From: Symbiodinium natans
Taxonomy: Eukaryota > Sar > Dinophyceae > Suessiales > Symbiodiniaceae
Assembly (NCBI GenBank): GCA_905221605.1
Contig: CAJNDS010002568.1
Coordinates: forward strand, 1,093,913 to 1,157,912
Length of the DNA: 64,000 bases
Direction of reading: 5' to 3'
Position 1 is the first letter of the stretch, and each line of letters begins with the position of its first letter. Positions 1 to 10,063 of the stretch are shown here, one piece after another. Below the pieces are notes generated by a model that was given only the letters and a program-made list of their open reading frames with translations, did no database searches and was not told the origin of the DNA. The position numbers were made by a program, and so were the translations under genes.

Positions 1-61
1 ACGAGGCAATTGCTGCGTTGCACTTGTCCGCCTGGCTTTCGCGAGGCTGTTGCTTAGGGCC

Positions 62-1100
62 TCCAGGACTCCACTTCTGCGCAGCCCTAAACCCTAAACC
101 CTAAACCCTAAACCCTAAACACCAGAGGGGTGTAGGGGCCCTTGGCCTGACATGCCCCAAACCCGGCAGTGTGCTTACAAAACAACAAGCCTCGAGGCCA
201 CCCTGATTTCTGGGGCAAAGCCCAAGCCGCGGGTTCAAACGTTTAGAGTTTAGGGTCTAGCCCTAAACCCTAAACCTTAAACCCCCAAACTTATAGGGTT
301 TAGGTGTTCGGGTTTCGTGGCTTGTTCGGTTCAGAGCAATATGGCACGTTGGGTTCCGGGAAAACCAAAAGCCTGATCAACTAAAGTCGGATTCTGTTTA
401 TATAATTTTTTGGCGGTTCTTAAGCAAATCCCGGGTTGCAGACGCTGACAACGCCGACAGAAAGCCATGAGCATGAACACTTGCTACTCGGGTGTCTGAA
501 ATCAGTCAGTTTGGGAACACTTAGTTGTCCAGTACCTGGGGGTTTTAAAGGTTAACCTTTGGGATTTTAAGGGGAACATATTAACCCAAAAAGGTTAAAG
601 GTTACGTAGAGTACTAAGAACAAGCACCTAGACCGCAACTCCCCTCAAGCGCCATCTCAAGAGCCCAACATTTCTGCATGATCGAAGTCTTCCCGGCCCC
701 AGGAACTGAGTCAGTGCGCTCAGTATAGTCTTGGCAGCAGCCCATTAGGATGGAGTCTCAAAGCAGAGACGTAGGAGGGGGGTGCAGCTCCCCCCATTGG
801 ATTGCGGTAACATCCCGTAGGTTCTACCCAGCCAGAGAATTGCACGGCGGACCGGACCACACCTCGCGTATCAACCCCAGAATAAGTACGCGAGGATTCC
901 AGGATTGCACGAGTCATGCGAGAACACGCCGAAGCGCGCAACGACCTCGCGCCCAACCGCAGCCCAACCTTAAACCCTAAGGGCCCGCAAGCTCGAAACC
1001 GTATACCACTAAACCCTAAACCCTAAACCAAAAACCCTGAACCCTAAACCCTAAACCCTAACCCTAAACCCTAAACCCTAAACCCCAAACCCTAAACGCC
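62..1100. repeat. Dispersed CCCTAAA tracts with unassigned spacer
   Basis: Short CCCTAAA runs at about 88-118, 260-300 and 1008-1097. The spacer 624-960 holds no feature I can support: its short open frames overlap on both strands without splice or family signals. Confidence 0.6.
513..622. mobile_element. Family B element
   Basis: CTTAGTTGTCCAGTACC and GTAGAGTACTAAG termini with an AAAGGTTAACCTTTGGGATT core. AACA flanks both sides, a possible 4-bp target duplication. Confidence 0.6.
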
Positions 1101-1104
1101 ACTT

Positions 1105-1191
1105 AAGAACCCGGTCCTCGACTTCGCCGAACCTCTGGCTCTCCTGCCTGGCCAGCGCCTCCTGGCCATGGAGCCAATTCCACAGTCCACA
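1105..1191 (-). CDS. Candidate exon, helical protein
   Basis: Open minus-strand stretch reading LHGQEALARQESQRFGEVED then RVLKW. An AG acceptor is supplied by the adjacent family B element. It is rich in charged residues, as in a coiled coil. Product not recognised. Confidence 0.3.
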
Positions 1192-1194
1192 TTC

Positions 1195-1297
1195 TTAGTT
1201 GTCCAGTAACCTGGGAGAATTAACGGTTAACCTTTGGGATTCTAAGGGGATTCTACTACCCCAAAAAGGTTAAAGGTTGCCTACTGTATTACTAGGC
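1195..1297. mobile_element. Family B element
   Basis: CTTAGTTGTCCAGTAACC start, GGTTAACCTTTGGGATTC core, CTACTGTATTACTAG end. On the minus strand its CTAAG end abuts the candidate exon at 1105-1191. Confidence 0.6.
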
Positions 1298-1299
1298 AA

Positions 1300-2280
1300 T
1301 TCCATGGGTTTGTTGGGGGGAGCCATTTATGGGGGCTACATCTCAAGAAGTCATAGAACCTAAACTTTGAATGTGTGATACAGGGCACCAGAAGTGTAGA
1401 AAGTATGAAATGTGAGTTATTGGGGCACCAGCTGATCGTATCTTACATAGCATGAAGGCCTACCGAGCTATGCATAGATGTCCGCACTTATCTCGCCGCA
1501 ATGGTACAGGGTTCCATGTACTACGGGAGCAAAAAAAGCCCCGAAAAAGCTAACAGCACAAACGGGTTGCACAGCGGGGCCCAACAGGGTTCCACCCTCC
1601 AAATTTAAGCCCGGATTTCAACTGGCTCTACCAAATAAGCCAGTTGCTGGAGTGATATGGTGCAGATTTAGCATGTAATTAGGTTCAGGGCTTGAGAAGA
1701 TAGGTTTAGCAGATGCTTGTGCACAAATCCGATTCTGCGTGCCCGTGATGCAACCTTCTGCAAAGTGATGACGATGCAGGCACTCTTGGGGACAGAGTCG
1801 CAGCATACCCCACTAGTTACTAGTGGCAAGAAAAACACATTATAGGTTTGGCCCTTAACCCCTGAACACCCTCTGAGGAAGACTCCTAAGTATGATCTTC
1901 GTTACTCCAAAGAGGAAATATGATAACAGATCCCCGTGTCCTACCCTGTAATTGACTCGCTTGAAAGCAAGCGCCAGGCGTGGACTGAAAAAGGTCCGTA
2001 GGTTCCTGAAGCCCTAAGCCTATGCCCTTTACACCCTGAATATCCCAAACGCTGAAGCCTGAAACCCAAATCCTAAGCCCCACATATCCCAAACCCCATT
2101 TCTCCCACACCTTAAAGCCTAAACCCGCTATATAGATATAGAAATCAAAAAATTTACATAAATAAATAGATTAATAACATAACAAGATGAATATATATAT
2201 ATATATACATATAACATATACATATAATATATGTATATATGTACATACATATATATGGGTGGCTGTCAATATTCCTTCTT
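1300..2280. other. Spacer, nothing recognised
   Basis: Unique-looking sequence with no gene family signal; an AT/TA microsatellite occupies about 2150-2256. Confidence 0.4.
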
Positions 2281-2284
2281 CCAG

Positions 2285-2364
2285 GAACGGCGGATGCTGG
2301 AAAAATCATGGTGCCGCCTTATGACGAGAAGGAAAACGAAGGTCTGGAACGATGGCTTTGGCAA
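2285..2364 (+). CDS. Candidate exon
   Basis: Acceptor TTCTTCCAG|G and donor CAA|GTACAG bound an open stretch TADAGKIMVPPYDEKENEGL then ERWLWQ. Product not recognised. Confidence 0.4.
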
Positions 2365-3038
2365 GTACAGAAGTGTAGTACTAATTCTTGCTCCCTATGC
2401 AAAAACCTCGCAAAACACACTAGCGCCGCCATCTTAAGACTCAGGCATCGTCATCGGAACTATTGGAGCTACTTGAGCTCGAGCTAGTAGTGCTTTGCTC
2501 TTCCAGGTTGGCCATGTTTCAAATCAGCTGTCTTAGTACCGCTTTATGTCTTGGATGGGCAAGTGGCCACTGCAAGCAGTTTCCCTTCATATTTGCTAGC
2601 GCGATGCTAGCGCCAACCTAGCGCATATTTCGCCGCATGACTTTAGAATTTTGGCGCGCCGGCAGTATGCATCAGGAGCAACCACAGGGTTTAGGGTGTA
2701 GGGTTCAGGGTGTGTAACCCAATGTTCCACAGTCTTACCTAAGCCGCAGGCCGCCTATACTACTTAAGCTTCCCGAAGCTGGATCGCTCTAAATTTTAGC
2801 CTTGGGAAAGGAGCACCTAGCGCCACGCTAGCGCTATCCTAGCGCCTACATGGGGAAGAGCCTGAAACCTGCATATACGCATGGGGCCGCCTTGCGGCGA
2901 AGACATTACAGCAAGAGCGGAACTTCATATCGCACTTCCATCATATTTTACATACATGGTATTTTGACGTCCGCCCATATATATAAACATCTGTGTATAC
3001 AAATCCGAACCCTGGAACGAAGCACGGCGATTTCAAAC

Positions 3039-3098
3039 GTCCTGTTGCCGCCGCTCTTCTTCGATGGACTTCATCTCCTTCAGCCTGTCTTTACGGGT
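3039..3098 (-). CDS. Candidate exon, coiled coil
   Basis: RKDRLKEMKSIEEERRQQD with a GT after GAC. It belongs to a run of same-strand helical pieces between 1 and 5 kb (KLERARAQQKFGAGQ near 3330, ASANRLEMQAAQR near 3935). Confidence 0.35.
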
Positions 3099-3149
3099 TT
3101 AAGGGGTTTTGGGTTTAGGGTTTGCTATAGGGGGTCCGATCGTTGGTTT

Positions 3150-3290
3150 TAGAGAGGGTACTTATGAACGCAATTAAGTGTCGTTAAAACCCACATATAA
3201 GCCCTTAAGTACCCTAATAGGTTCTTTGGGGGTTAGAAGCGCAGTCATAATTGGGTTGCTAGGTACCCTGAACTTCCAAGTAGCTGATTT
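3150..3290. mobile_element. Family C element, diverged
   Basis: GGGTACTTATGAACGC, AAACCCACATATAAGCCC and GGGTTGCTAGGTACCC match the family interior; the 3' end is CTGAACTTCCAAG. Confidence 0.45.
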
Positions 3291-3765
3291 CAGCTACTTC
3301 CCTGCCCTGCTCCGAACTTTTGCTGGGCTCTTGCTCTCTCAAGCTTTAAGCGGTTTAGGGTCTACAGGGTCTATCGGGCTTAGGGTTTAGGGTTTCGGGA
3401 TTTGCTTGAGGAGCCGCCGAGATGACAAATGATCACATTGGTTACAGGGTTCAGGGCTACAGGGCCTTAGGGCTTTAGTCTAAGGGTAGTTACATGGCTC
3501 CGGTGAGGGCACCTAAAACCTGAACCATAAACCCTTAACCCTAAACCCTAAACCCTCAACCCTAAACCCGACCTTTAAACAGAAAGAGTTGGAGTAGGGT
3601 ACGTAACTCCACAGGATGGCAAGCCCAAGGGCTTAGGGTTTAGGATTTAGGGTTTGGGGTTGAGGATTTAGGGTTGGGGATTTAGGGTTTAGGGTTTAGG
3701 GTTTAGGATTTAGGGTTTAGGATTTCGGGTTTAGGGTTTAGGATTTCGGGGTTAGGGATGCGGGC

Positions 3766-3824
3766 CTCCACCTCAACCCTTGCAAACTTAGGATTTTCAA
3801 GCCGGAGCCAGTCTGCAGATTGCG
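3766..3824 (-). CDS. Candidate exon
   Basis: ADWLRLENPKFARVEVEAR lies between TTTAGGG-like tracts. Product not recognised. Confidence 0.35.
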
Positions 3825-4394
3825 CAATCCCTAAACCCTAAACCCCGAACCCTAAACCCCAAACCCCAAACCCCAAACCCTAAACCCTAAGCCCTGAACC
3901 CTAACCGACCCCACCTCTGCGCAGCCTGCATCTCCAAGCGATTGGCGCTGGCCTTTAGGCGGAGAGGTTGAGGGCTCTTAGGGTTTAGGGTTTGGGGTTG
4001 AGGGCTTAGGGTTTAGGGTTTAGGGTTGTGAAGCCCTAAACCCTAAACCCAACCAAGACACCAGAAGCGCCCTCACAGCCTTGAATCTCAAATCAAAGCC
4101 CTCCTAAACATCCTGAAAAACTCTCTGAAATATCTTCCCTGAACCCGAAAATCCTTTGAAGCCCTAAGGCTCAGAACCGTGTGCCAAAGAAGATGGAAGC
4201 CAACTCGCTTGGACATTCAGAATCCTCTTACACCCTAGAAAGGTAAGGTTTAGGGTTCCCTCAAATAGACCCCAAACCCTAAATCCTAAACCCTAAACCC
4301 TAAACCTAGGCTTCTCAAAGTCTTCAGTCTTAGGAGTTTTTCAGCCCTGAGCGCTGCACAATTTGAAGCCCTAAACCCTCGAAGGGTTTGGGAT

Positions 4395-4500
4395 TTAGAT
4401 GTTCCCCCGTACATTAACAGTCGTTAATAAGGATTAATATCGGGGGTACTGAAATACATTTATACTGAGGGCTGTCAATATAAGGTGGAACATCGCAATG
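4395..4500. mobile_element. Family D element
   Basis: GATGTTCCCCCGTACATTAAC / CAATATAAGGTGGAACATC: a diverged member of the family whose consensus ends are TTGGGATGTTCCCCC and GGGGGAACATCCCAA. Confidence 0.5.
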
Positions 4501-4682
4501 CAGAACCCTGAAAACCGTTTAGGGGTTTCGGGTCTTCAGGTTTTTAGGGTTTCCAAACGCCAAAGATCTTTCTCTTAAGCCCACTGAAGAACTCTTCAGA
4601 AGGTTTAGGTTTCAGGGTTTAGGGTTTAGGGTTTAGGGTTTAGGCTCTTTAGAAGGTTTAGGTTTCAGGGGTTCAGCATTCA

Positions 4683-4731
4683 GGGCTTCAATTTGTCCAC
4701 CTCCGCCTCCAGCGCCATCGAGCTTAGCCTA
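4683..4731 (-). CDS. Candidate exon, coiled coil
   Basis: Acceptor TGTCCCCAG| then QLRLSSMALEAEVDKLK. Confidence 0.3.
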
Positions 4732-4777
4732 AGCTGCTGGGGACAGGCAGTTTGAGGCTTTAGGGTTTACAGGGGAT

Positions 4778-4905
4778 ATGGGGGGTTTCCGAGATTTAGG
4801 GGGTGCCCTTGTTGGGGATCCCTTTAAGGGGATTCCTTCTTCTTTGGTGTATAACAGGGGTTACCCCTATTTTGGGCAATGCCCATTATAGGGCTTTGCG
4901 GGGCT
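4778..4905. mobile_element. Family E-like element, diverged
   Basis: GGGTTTCCGAGATTTAGGGGG then CCTTGTTGGGGATCCC and GGTTACCCCTATTTTGGGC. Confidence 0.35.
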
Positions 4906-4927
4906 TATAGGATCTATAGGGTTTACA

Positions 4928-5048
4928 TTGTTAAGGTTTAGTAGCGCTCGTCCGAGTCGAAGGTCTGCCAAGTAAGGCTCTAGCGTGAGAGCACCTCCAA
5001 TAAGACCGGCCACGGAAAGCCACTCAGCCACGCATGGCAGCTCCAACC
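4928..5048 (-). CDS. Candidate exon
   Basis: An open stretch of about 40 codons containing ELPCVAEWLSVAGLIGGAL and EPYLADLRLGRALL. It may belong with the other helical pieces at 1-5 kb. Product not recognised. Confidence 0.35.
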
Positions 5049-5052
5049 AGTA

Positions 5053-5151
5053 CCCTAAACCCTAAACCCTAAACCCTAAACCCTAAACCCTAAACCCTAA
5101 ACCCTAAACCCTAAACCCTAAACCCTAAACCCTAAACCCTAAACCCTAAAC
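5053..5151 (+). repeat. CCCTAAA array, about 14 units
   Basis: Nearly perfect CCCTAAA on the plus strand, embedded in the 3.5-9.6 kb zone where arrays alternate orientation and non-repeat spacers are short. Confidence 0.9.
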
Positions 5152-5499
5152 TTTTAAACCCTAAACCCGACATGCTCAACAGGTTCGTGGCCGGCTCATC
5201 TGCCAAACAATACCAGTCCTCGAGGACGCCCTGTCGACCCATCGTCTAGGGAACGGCCGACATGCACTTGGTTCATTGCACCCCCTATCCCCCCCCCTCA
5301 GCATCCCCTACATGCCTCCCGCATGATTCCCCCCCCGCCCCCCCCCCCCCCCCCCCCCCCCCAAGCCCTAAACCCCAAACCCGAGTTGACCTTAACTGGC
5401 CGTATTCAAGGGGCAAACGTGGGGGGGGGGGGAGTGTAGCGGCTCTAAACACCTAGACTGGTTTAGGGTCTAAACACCTACACTGGGTTTAGGGTTGCG

Positions 5500-6420
5500 G
5501 GTTTTGGGTTTACAGTTGAGAAGCCTAGGTTTAGGGGTTAGGGTTTAGGGTTTAGGGTTTACAGTTTAGGGTTTAGGGTTTAGGGTTTAGGGTTTAGGGT
5601 TCAGGCGCCTAAACCTTCTTCCCTAGACCCTAACCATAGGGCTTAGGGTTCAGGGTTTGGGGTGAGAGCTGGAGGTTGCTCTGGGTTTAGGGTTTAGGGT
5701 TTAGGGTTTAGGGTTTAGGGTTTAGGGTTTAGGGTTTAGGGTTTCGGGTTTCGGGTTTGGAGTTTCGGGTTTGGGGTTTAGGGTTTCGGGGTTAGGGTCT
5801 TGGGATTAGGGTCGGGGAGGGGGGGCTGCAGTCCTGAACCAAACAAGTCGAACCAGAACTTTTCAACCCTGTACCCTTCAATCCTCAGTCCTGAATACCT
5901 CAGTGACCCAATAAACCATAAACCCTGAACCCAAGAATTCCCTAAAGCCCGCAAACCCTACAACCCCTAACCCTAAACTAGAAAGGTTTGACACTAAAAC
6001 CTCAACCCTGAAGTGCGAAACCCACAAACCACCAAACCACCAAACCACCAAACCACCAAACCCTAAAAACCCTAAAACCCTAAAACCCTAAAACCCTAAA
6101 ACCCTAAAACCCTAAAACCCTAAAACCCTAAAACCCTAAAACCCTAAAACCCTAAAACCCCAAACCCTAAACCCTAAACCCTTTAAACCCTAAACCTCAA
6201 ACCCTAAACCCTAAAACTCAGACCAAGCCGCAGGTTGACCCTCAACCCTCATCACTAACCCTAAACCCCTTAAAGCCTAAACCCGAAACCCTAAACCCTA
6301 AACCCCAAACCCTAAACCCTAAACCCTAAACCCTAAACCCCAAACCCTCACCCCAAGAACCCCACAAGTTCAGGAGTTACAACCAAAACCGCACACCCCA
6401 AACCATAAGCCCCTAGACTT
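5500..6420. repeat. Composite block of telomere-like variants
   Basis: TTTAGGG runs (5530-5610, 5695-5755), CCACCAAA units, an 8-bp CCCTAAAA array (6061-6150) and further CCCTAAA, with no supportable gene. Confidence 0.8.
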
Positions 6421-6444
6421 TGATCAGGGGACGATACAAGGTGT

Positions 6445-6530
6445 GTATGGATAGATAGATGGATAGATAGATAAATAGATAGATAGGTAGATAGGTAGAT
6501 AGGTAGATAGATACTTAGATAGATAGACTA
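6445..6530 (+). repeat. GATA microsatellite
   Basis: ATAG/GATA units with occasional GGTA substitutions, followed by CCCTAAA tracts. Confidence 0.9.
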
Positions 6531-6711
6531 GGGGTTATATAGGGGAATAAGATTAAGAGTAAGAGTCCCTGCCAGGCCTTCCCTAAACCCTAAACCCTAA
6601 ACCCTAAACCCTAAACCCTAAACCCGAAACCCTAAACCCCAAACCCTAAACCCTAAACCCTAAATTCTAAACCCTAATCCCTAAACCCTAAACCCTAAAC
6701 CCAGGACTTGC

Positions 6712-6808
6712 CAAAAACAAACGCCGAAGCGGCCCTGCGCTGACGGCGCTGCGGACCGTGTCCGCCTGAGAGCAGCGCTCGGCGGCGCCACCGAGCACCT
6801 GGGCTTGG
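6712..6808 (-). CDS. Candidate exon
   Basis: Acceptor AGCCCAG|GTG and donor CAA|GTCC around VLGGAAERCSQADTVRSAVS then AGPLRRLFLA. Confidence 0.3.
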
Positions 6809-6829
6809 GAGTGTTTAGGGTTGAGGGTT

Positions 6830-8130
6830 TATGGCCTAAACCCTAGGGTTTGGGGTTTAGGGTTTAGGGTTTAGGGTTTAGGGCTTAGGGTTCAACCCTA
6901 AACCCCAACTCTAAACCTTTAGGATTTAGGGTTTAGGTTGAGGGTTTGGGGTTGAGGAATGTTTGTAGGTTGAGGTCCCCAGATTCCCTTATAAGGCTTC
7001 TAAGGCACCTGACTCAAGCAGTCTTGCTTGTTGAATGACGGACTGTGCTGTTATTTAGGAATCACGAGGGCTAAGCTTTGGGTAGGGTCTTCGGGCTTGG
7101 GCTTGGAGTTCTCGGGATTAGGGCATGTATGGCTTCAAGCTGGGCCTGGGCAAACATGGTTTGGGGCAAGTATTCAGGGTTTCAGCATATTAACAGGGTC
7201 TCCAGCAGCCATTTTTTCTCCTGAGAATTGGTGAATTGGTTTCGAAGTTTGTTTGTGGGGCATTAAAGTCTTAAAGTACCATAAGGAAAAAATTGGCTTC
7301 GATTTGATACTGTATCTAAAAGAGGGGGGAGACAAATTCGACCCAGTTCGTAGGGCATAACCTTAAACCCTAAACCCTAAACCCTAAACCCTAATCGATA
7401 CTCCTGAATCAAGGGGTATTTGGGCTCTTTACGGCAGTACTATCATCTCCTGCTAGAACCCCCTTCTACGAGTCGTAAGGTCAGCCCGTGGCTGGGTACT
7501 TCGGAATTAGGGTACCGTGTACCTGGGGATGTTCCCCCTTATATAACAGTCCTTCATAGGGAGTCTAGTACCTAAACCCGAAAACCCTAAACCCTAAACC
7601 CTAAACCCTGAACCCTAAACCCTAAACCCTAAACCCTAAACCCTAAACCCTAAACCCTAAACCCTAAACCCTAAACCCTAAACCCTAAACCCTAAACCCA
7701 TCAGAACCCCTTTGAAGGACTGCTAGTAATACCGGGGAACATCCCAATGGATACTCAGTACAAGGCGGCAACCTTTAGAGCTACCCCACTCCCAACCCAA
7801 CTTAATCCCAAAGAAGCCTATACCACAACACTCCCTCCATCCCACACTCTAAGCCCGAAACCCGAAGCCCTAGCCCTAAACCCTAAACCCTAAACCCTAA
7901 ACCCTAAACCCTAAATCCCAAACCCTAAACCCTAACCCCAAACCCTAAAACCACAAAAAAAGAACAAAAAAACAGCAGAGGTCAAGGAGCCGATGCAGCC
8001 TGGCCGGCCGCAGACATCGTGGCCTCAACGGCTGCCTCAGGCCCGCATCTTGAACTCGCAGCCACAGGCTCGGCAGGGGGAGTGGGGGTTAGGGCTTAGG
8101 GTTTAGGGTTTAGGGTTTCGGGTTTAGGTT
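6830..8130. repeat. Mixed arrays and spacer, no gene seen
   Basis: TTTAGGG at 6850-6890, CCCTAAA at 7360-7395, 7583-7698 (about 16 units) and 7870-7945. The spacer 7000-7350 has no supportable feature. Confidence 0.7.
7525..7750. mobile_element. Family D element split by a CCCTAAA array
   Basis: The left arm (7525-7572: GGATGTTCCCCCTTATATA, CAGTCCTTCATAGGG) and right arm (7701-7735: GGACTGCTAGTAATACC, GGGGAACATCCC) are complementary element ends. The central about 125 bp is an almost pure CCCTAAA array in place of the normal family D middle. Confidence 0.55.
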
Positions 8131-8149
8131 TTAGGGTTTAATTAGGGTT

Positions 8150-8184
8150 TAGGTTGGGGGGGGGGGGGGGGGGGGGGGGGGGGT
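8150..8184 (+). repeat. Poly-G tract
   Basis: An uninterrupted G run of nearly 30 bases. Similar homopolymers lie at 5330-5363 and 36150-36180. Confidence 0.9.
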
Positions 8185-8194
8185 TCACAGAATA

Positions 8195-8275
8195 CAAGGG
8201 CCTTAACAATTCGAATAGGGTTCTGGGTGCTGTTATGGTGTAATTAGGAACTATTCCGGCCCCTATATGAAGGCA
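8195..8275. mobile_element. Family G element
   Basis: AAGGGCCTTAACAATTCGAAT, AGGGTTCTGGGTGCTG, ACTATTCCGGCCCCTATATG. Two other copies share GGGGCC...ATTATTCCGACCCCTAT. Confidence 0.45.
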
Positions 8276-8354
8276 CTTGTTTCGTAGAACCCAAATTTCG
8301 GGATATAGGGGAACCGTCGGGTTGTGAGAACAATTGCACAAGGTTTATAAGTCC

Positions 8355-8455
8355 CCATGAACCCTCAAACCCTCAAACCCTCAAACCCTCAAACCCTCAA
8401 ACCCTCAAACCCTCAAACCCTCAAACCCTCAAACCCTCAAACCCTAAACCCAAAC
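8355..8455 (+). repeat. CAAACCCT array
   Basis: About 11 units of an 8-bp variant of the telomere-type repeat. Confidence 0.85.
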
Positions 8456-9454
8456 TAAGCCCTACACCACAAAAAGGGGGTGGGGGTAGGGTTCGGGCTT
8501 TCGGGTTTACGTCTCAAGGCGCAGAGCTCTAGGTGATGTAGAAAGAAACCAACCCGCGTGCACAAGGGTTTAGGGTTTGTCGGGCGGGGTGGGGGTTAGG
8601 GTTTAAGTTTAGGGTTTAGGGTTTAGGGTTTAGGGTTTAGGGTTTAGGGTTTAGGGTTTAGGGTTTAGGGTTTGGGGATGGGGCCCCTAAAGAAAAACAA
8701 ATTCGGACACTGAAACCCTAAAGCCGGACCCTTTCTACCCAATAGGCCCGGCCCAAGACCGTCAAGCGACGTCATCACCCTACAAACGCTCTAAACCCAA
8801 CCCGAAGCAGCACCATCCCGAGAAAAGTTCGACAAAACCTCAAAACCTAAACCCTGAACCCTAAAACCACAATCGTCATGAGCCCTGAACACTGCAAAGC
8901 ACCCTGAATCCCTGACAAACCCCGATCAATGCCGTATCATGAAGCTAAACTCCAAACTCTAAACACCGTAAACCGTGAATCCGAAACAGCCGTACGTAAA
9001 AGAGCATGGCCGTAACAGCCCTACCCCTAACCCACAAAGAACCCTAAACCCTAAAGGATGTTGCAGGGTTTAGGGTTTAGGCAGGCTTGGGAAACCCCAA
9101 ACACCCTAAACAAAACAAGTCACACGAGCTTGAACCCTAAACCCGCAATCCCCTATATAATTAGGCGCCCACACCCAAAACCTACAACCCCAAACCCGAA
9201 AACCCCAAAACCCTAAACCCCTGAACCCGGCCTGGACGTGTGGCGTCACGTGCCTTGGCTCGCGGGTCTCTGGAGGCCGCGGGCATAAACCCTGAACGCT
9301 ACAAACGCTAGAAACCCTAAACCCTAAACCCCAAAACCTAGAACAAACCGCAAGAGCAAGTTCGGCCGCAAGGCTGGGCCACGGCAGCGGACGCGTCGGC
9401 TGCCACCTTCCTGCAGTGTCAACTCCAGGGGCATTGATGGTTATGTGAAGGGGT

Positions 9455-9625
9455 TGGGGTTTAGGGTTTAGGGTTTAGGGTTTAGGGTTTAGGGTTTAGG
9501 GTTTAGGGTTTAGGGTTTAGGGTTTAGGGTTTAGGGTTTAGGGTTTAGGGTTTAGGGTTTAGGGTTTAGGGTTTAGGGTTTAGGCTTTAGGGTTTAGGGT
9601 TTAGGGTTTAGGGTTTAAGGTTTAG
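9455..9625 (+). repeat. TTTAGGG array, about 20 units
   Basis: One of the longest pure arrays in the window, TTTAGGG on the plus strand, with degenerate units at its right edge. Confidence 0.9.
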
Positions 9626-10063
9626 CGTTTAGGGTGTAGGGTTTAGGATGGTTCAGGGTCTAGGGTTGAGGGTTTAGGCATAAGGGGTGAAGGTTTCTAT
9701 GTGTACTAGGTTTTGCGGGGGAAGGGGTGGTGGTGGGTAGCGTTTAGGGAAGCTTAGGGTTTAGGGTAGGGCTCAGCTTGGGAAACAGGGTTAACCGGCA
9801 CCGGTGAACCTGTGAGGTGTAAGTGCTTCGGCAGCGCGAGGCTTCATCCCGCAGCCCTATAAACCCAGGGTATAGGGTGCAGGTTTTGGGGTTTGGGGTT
9901 CTTGGTTAGGGTTTAGGGTTTAACTTCTGGGGCGGGAAAGGAAGGCTTTGGGGAAGCCCTCCGTCCTGACTTCTGGCTTACTGTATCCATACGGCTCATG
10001 TATCTATATAGTATATACTTGGCATAGAAAGGGGGCTCCTATATAACAAGCTATACAGCTATA

